Translations under genes and position numbers: made by a program
Assembly: GCA_038043045.1 (NCBI GenBank)
Contig: JBBTCX010000223.1
Location: forward strand, 1-7,746
Length of the DNA: 7,746 nt
DNA from: JBBTCX01 sp038043045
Lineage (GTDB): Bacteria > Planctomycetota > Phycisphaerae > UBA1845
Direction of reading: 5' to 3'
Notes under the pieces: model-generated
Databases searched by the model: none
Told to the model about the DNA's origin: nothing
Seen by the model: the letters and a program-made list of their open reading frames with translations, nothing else
Part shown: piece after piece, positions 5,668 to 7,746 of the stretch
How the letters are laid out: every line of letters begins with the position of its first letter
Numbering within the stretch: position 1 is the stretch's first letter

Positions 5668-6174
5668 ATGGGGTTCGAGTGGGACGAGCTTAACCACATG
5701 GTCGGGGATGACCTCCTCGATCCGAAGAAACACCGTGATGTCCCCCCCCTTTGCTTGAAATGCGGCTACAACCTGACCGGGGCGATTTCGACACGCTGTC
5801 CGGAATGCGGGTACACGATCAACAGGAAACGCTTGCGCCAGGAAGTGATAGACCTCAAGTTTCGGGCCAAGACGTTAAAGGGCATTAAGGAATGGAGTCA
5901 AGCCGGTTTCGCCGTTGCGCTTCTGGCCGCCATTCTGAGTTTGGTGCGGATCCTTCTTCCGTCCACCAGTGCCGGATTGCTATTGAACACGATCTTCCGG
6001 TTCGCTTGTATCGTATGCGGTTTGATCGGGGTTAGTTTAGGAGCAAGCGTCTTGCGTGTTCTCCGACTTCCATCTTGGCTTCGTGAACAAGAGTCTCTTG
6101 AACCGAATTATTTGCTGGTGATCGGGGCGATCTGTTTCGGCGGTGGGTCTATCGCATGCGCGATTTTTAGGTAA
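5668..6174 (+). CDS. Zinc-ribbon protein with three predicted membrane helices
   Basis: This encodes 168 residues from ATG 5668. A cytoplasmic-looking N-terminal part carries C29-x-x-C32 and C44-x-x-C47 in CLKCGYNLTG and RCPECGYTIN, a standard zinc ribbon. Basic residues follow (NRKRLRQ at 52-58), then three hydrophobic segments at about 79-98, 103-130 and 148-167. Similar small zinc-ribbon membrane proteins are frequent in planctomycetes and generally lack assigned functions. The open frame extends upstream to a GTG at 5494, but that part overlaps the radical SAM gene out of frame and looks non-coding, so the ATG was chosen. It begins 4 nt after the radical SAM stop and is probably translated by coupling, as the upstream purine content is weak. 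Its link to the radical SAM protein may be only positional. Confidence 0.85.
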   Translation: MGFEWDELNHMVGDDLLDPKKHRDVPPLCLKCGYNLTGAISTRCPECGYTINRKRLRQEVIDLKFRAKTLKGIKEWSQAGFAVALLAAILSLVRILLPSTSAGLLLNTIFRFACIVCGLIGVSLGASVLRVLRLPSWLREQESLEPNYLLVIGAICFGGGSIACAIFR

Positions 6175-6212
6175 CGCCTACCCTCGTTGACCTAGGCGGG
6201 TGATAGGGTCAA
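6175..6212 (+). other. Two overlapping inverted repeats after the zinc-ribbon gene
   Basis: CGCCTA (6175-6180) pairs with TAGGCG (6193-6198), and TTGACC (6187-6192) pairs with GGTCAA (6207-6212). The left arm of the second lies in the loop of the first and the first's right arm lies in the loop of the second. They could form alternative stems or an H-type pseudoknot. No T-tract follows, so this is not a standard intrinsic terminator, although it sits where one would be expected. TTGACC also matches 5 of 6 bases of a -35 element, but no good -10 lies at the right distance. Confidence 0.3.
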
Positions 6213-6253
6213 GATAACCAGCATTATTGTAAGTCGTACTTAACCTTTTTCAA

Positions 6254-6278
6254 GGAACCCAGCGGGTGGCTCAGCGTC
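6254..6278 (+). promoter_or_regulatory. Possible ECF-type promoter overlapping the sigma gene start
   Basis: GGAAC (6254-6258) and CGTC (6275-6278) are separated by 16 bases, the layout of many ECF sigma promoters (GGAAC -35, CGTC-like -10). If real, the sigma factor may control its own gene. The transcript would start near 6287, downstream of the GTG at 6266, and would require translation from GTG 6302, which is preceded by AGGGTGG. The match is short and unproven. Confidence 0.25.
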
Positions 6279-6931
6279 CAATTCTAAGGGTGGAATCCTC
6301 GGTGAAACGCGGCGGAACCCCGGGTGAACCGAATGACCAAGAGTTGGTGGAGCGGGTTCGAAGCGGACAGGCGGAGGCGTTTACGGAGTTGGTGGTTCGA
6401 TATCAGGATCGATTGTTCAACACGTGCTGGCGGATTTGCGGGAACTTGGAGGATGCGCAAGACGTGACCCAGGAGGCCTTTATGAAGGCCTATCAAAACA
6501 TCGCTTCGTTTCGTGGTGATAGCGCTTTTTACACGTGGCTTTATCGAGTGGCGGTGAATTTGGCGCTGTCGCAACGTCGAAGCAAAAAGAGGCGCCCGGT
6601 TGTTTCGCTCGATGGGGTGTCCACCGAAGGGACGCAGGTTGAACCCTTGGCGCGAAAAATGTTGATCGCGTCTCAAAAAGACACGGCGACCGCTGCGGCG
6701 GATGCGGAGTTAGCCGGACGGGTGTTGGCGGCTTTGCATTCGCTCAAAGAAGATGATCGAGCCATTGTGGTTCTGAGAGACATGGAAGGACTTGATTATG
6801 AGCAGATCGGGCGGATTCTGGAGTTGCCGGCGGGAACGGTGAAGTCGCGGTTGCATCGCGCTCGAATGGAGTTGAGAAAACTCGTTCAAGCCGGCGCGAA
6901 CTCTTCCATCGAAAGGGGTGATGGATCATGA
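6266..6931 (+). CDS. ECF-family RNA polymerase sigma factor (RpoE-like)
   Basis: This encodes 221 residues from GTG 6266, preceded by AAGGA at 6252-6256. The sigma-2 region covers about 24-108: DQELVERVRSGQAEAF, the -10 recognition helix around DAQDVTQEAFMKAYQNI (63-79), then FRGDSAFYTWLYRVAVN (82-98). The sigma-4 region covers about 148-206, with the helix-turn-helix YEQIGRILELPAGTVKSRLHRAR at 178-200. Regions 1 and 3 are missing, as expected for ECF factors, and the length is slightly above the usual 180-200 because of an extra 23 N-terminal residues. Alternative GTG starts at 6290 and 6302 would remove most of these. It directs RNA polymerase to a stress or envelope regulon. The stop overlaps the anti-sigma start (ATGA), the normal arrangement for co-expressed pairs. 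Leucine is mostly encoded by TTG (12 of 22), unlike the HIT gene. Confidence 0.95.
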   Translation: MAQRPILRVESSVKRGGTPGEPNDQELVERVRSGQAEAFTELVVRYQDRLFNTCWRICGNLEDAQDVTQEAFMKAYQNIASFRGDSAFYTWLYRVAVNLALSQRRSKKRRPVVSLDGVSTEGTQVEPLARKMLIASQKDTATAAADAELAGRVLAALHSLKEDDRAIVVLRDMEGLDYEQIGRILELPAGTVKSRLHRARMELRKLVQAGANSSIERGDGS

Positions 6932-7746
6932 CGAAGTTTGACCCCGAGGTGCATGGCGAGTTGATCTCGGCCTATCTGGATGGAGAGTTGGATCAGCGAG
7001 ATACGACTTTGGTGGAGCGACTCTTAAAGGAGAATCCGCAGGCGCTGCGGTATCATGACGATCTTCGAAGTCATTCGCAGGCCTTGAGAGATTTGCCCAA
7101 ACATTCGGCACCGGCGGCGGTTTTGGATGATCTGCGGTTGCGACTCGAACGGGCGGAGTTGTTGGATGAGCCCGAAGTACATACTCGGCGGATCGGGAGT
7201 CATGGAAAAGGGCACGGCCGTTGGTTGGCGGCGGCGATGGTGGGTGGACTGTTAATCAGCGGAGCTTGGTGGACGTGGCAAACATCACTGAAATCCACCG
7301 AGCGGGCAGAGTCTCGCATCGCTCTCGCGCCTGAGAACCCGACCCTTCCTGTGGATCAACGTAAATTCGATGTGATAGCCAAGACGTCCGTGGCAACCAC
7401 GGCCCGCGAACCTTCGCCACCCTCGAAAGAAATGGCAAAGAGTACGGCCGTTTCAGAAAAAGATTACGCCCGTCCCATGATTGGCAACGAAAAGAAAGAA
7501 GAATCGACACCGGTCGTGTGGCGTAGTCCAAATGAAATCGCTCAATCGGGAATTCAGGCTCCGAAACAAAGGCAGCAATCGCAAGAAGAGATTCGAACAC
7601 TCCCTTTCGCGACACAGGAGCTGCGACTGCAAGTTTCCGTGCCCGATGAGGCCGCGAAGAATGCGTTGGTGAGAGAAATTGTACAACAGGTATCCGCTCA
7701 AGGCGCTAAAGTTTTGACTGAAGCGGATTTCTCGAACGGTGCAAAA
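6928..7746 (+). CDS. Anti-sigma factor, membrane-spanning, cut by the window edge
   Basis: The frame is open to the last base, giving 273 residues without a stop. The start is ATG 6928, overlapping the sigma stop, with AGGGG at 6914-6918. Residues 1-60 resemble the cytoplasmic sigma-binding domain of anti-sigma factors (ELISAYLDGELDQRDTTLVERLL, then a helix ending RDLPK). One membrane helix spans about 99-117 (WLAAAMVGGLLISGAWWTW). Beyond it comes a long low-complexity stretch rich in Lys, Glu, Ser and Pro (about 120-228), which should lie outside the cytoplasm, then a folded-looking segment starting ELRLQVSVPDEAAKNALV at 231. It should hold the sigma factor inactive at the membrane until a signal leads to release. 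There is no cysteine in the visible 273 residues, so the HxxxCxxC zinc motif of classic ZAS anti-sigmas is absent. The assignment rests on position and the N-terminal pattern. Confidence 0.85.
   Translation, partial: MTKFDPEVHGELISAYLDGELDQRDTTLVERLLKENPQALRYHDDLRSHSQALRDLPKHSAPAAVLDDLRLRLERAELLDEPEVHTRRIGSHGKGHGRWLAAAMVGGLLISGAWWTWQTSLKSTERAESRIALAPENPTLPVDQRKFDVIAKTSVATTAREPSPPSKEMAKSTAVSEKDYARPMIGNEKKEESTPVVWRSPNEIAQSGIQAPKQRQQSQEEIRTLPFATQELRLQVSVPDEAAKNALVREIVQQVSAQGAKVLTEADFSNGAK

Noticed and set aside
6474..6491. Strong hairpin AGGCCTT-TATG-AAGGCCT
   Set aside because: It falls within the conserved QEAFMKAY codons of the sigma gene and has no T-tract, so protein conservation explains the sequence.
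1..7746. CRISPR array, insertion sequence, tRNA, rRNA or defence system
   Set aside because: No regular repeat-spacer pattern, transposase motif, terminal repeats, cloverleaf or known defence domain was seen on either strand.

Overview
The window looks like a chromosomal piece from a member of the Planctomycetota, possibly Phycisphaerae-like and possibly from an environmental genome. The clues are a prepilin-like protein with the H-X9-DG signature near its C-terminus, short 'CxxCGYNLTG...CPxCGY' zinc-ribbon membrane proteins, and an ECF sigma factor paired with a single-pass anti-sigma protein. This placement is inferred from protein style; no rRNA or other taxonomic marker is present.

Layout from left to right. 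Bases 1-311 hold only a poorly supported open frame that runs in from the left edge. Bases 392-2057 are a plus-strand cluster: a HIT-family nucleotide phosphorylase/hydrolase, a possible 33-residue ORF, and an exported TolB/PD40 beta-propeller protein. These are chained by two ATGA stop/start overlaps. Bases 2093-3465 on the minus strand are a two-gene unit: a prepilin-like protein, then (2-nt gap) a membrane-anchored protein with two probable zinc-binding sites. A 353-bp AT-richer divergent intergenic region follows, with candidate promoters on both strands and a 16-bp palindrome next to the plus-strand start. Bases 3819-6174 are a plus-strand pair: a large B12-binding-domain radical SAM protein of the TIGR03960 type, then (4-nt gap) a zinc-ribbon protein with three membrane helices. 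Bases 6266-7746 hold an ECF sigma factor and, through an ATGA overlap, its anti-sigma partner, which runs off the right edge.

How the genes may work together. The sigma/anti-sigma pair is a conventional envelope-to-transcription switch, although this anti-sigma has no cysteines and so cannot be a classic zinc-binding anti-sigma. The prepilin and its zinc-ribbon neighbour are probably co-expressed, as are the radical SAM protein and its zinc-ribbon neighbour; the functional links are unknown. I see no CRISPR array, insertion sequence, tRNA, rRNA or defence cassette. The points most worth checking are the ATGA-coupled mini-ORF, the cysteine-rich tail on the prepilin, the palindrome at the radical SAM promoter, the cysteine-free anti-sigma, and a marked change in codon choice (Leu CTC versus TTG) between same-strand genes at opposite ends of the window.
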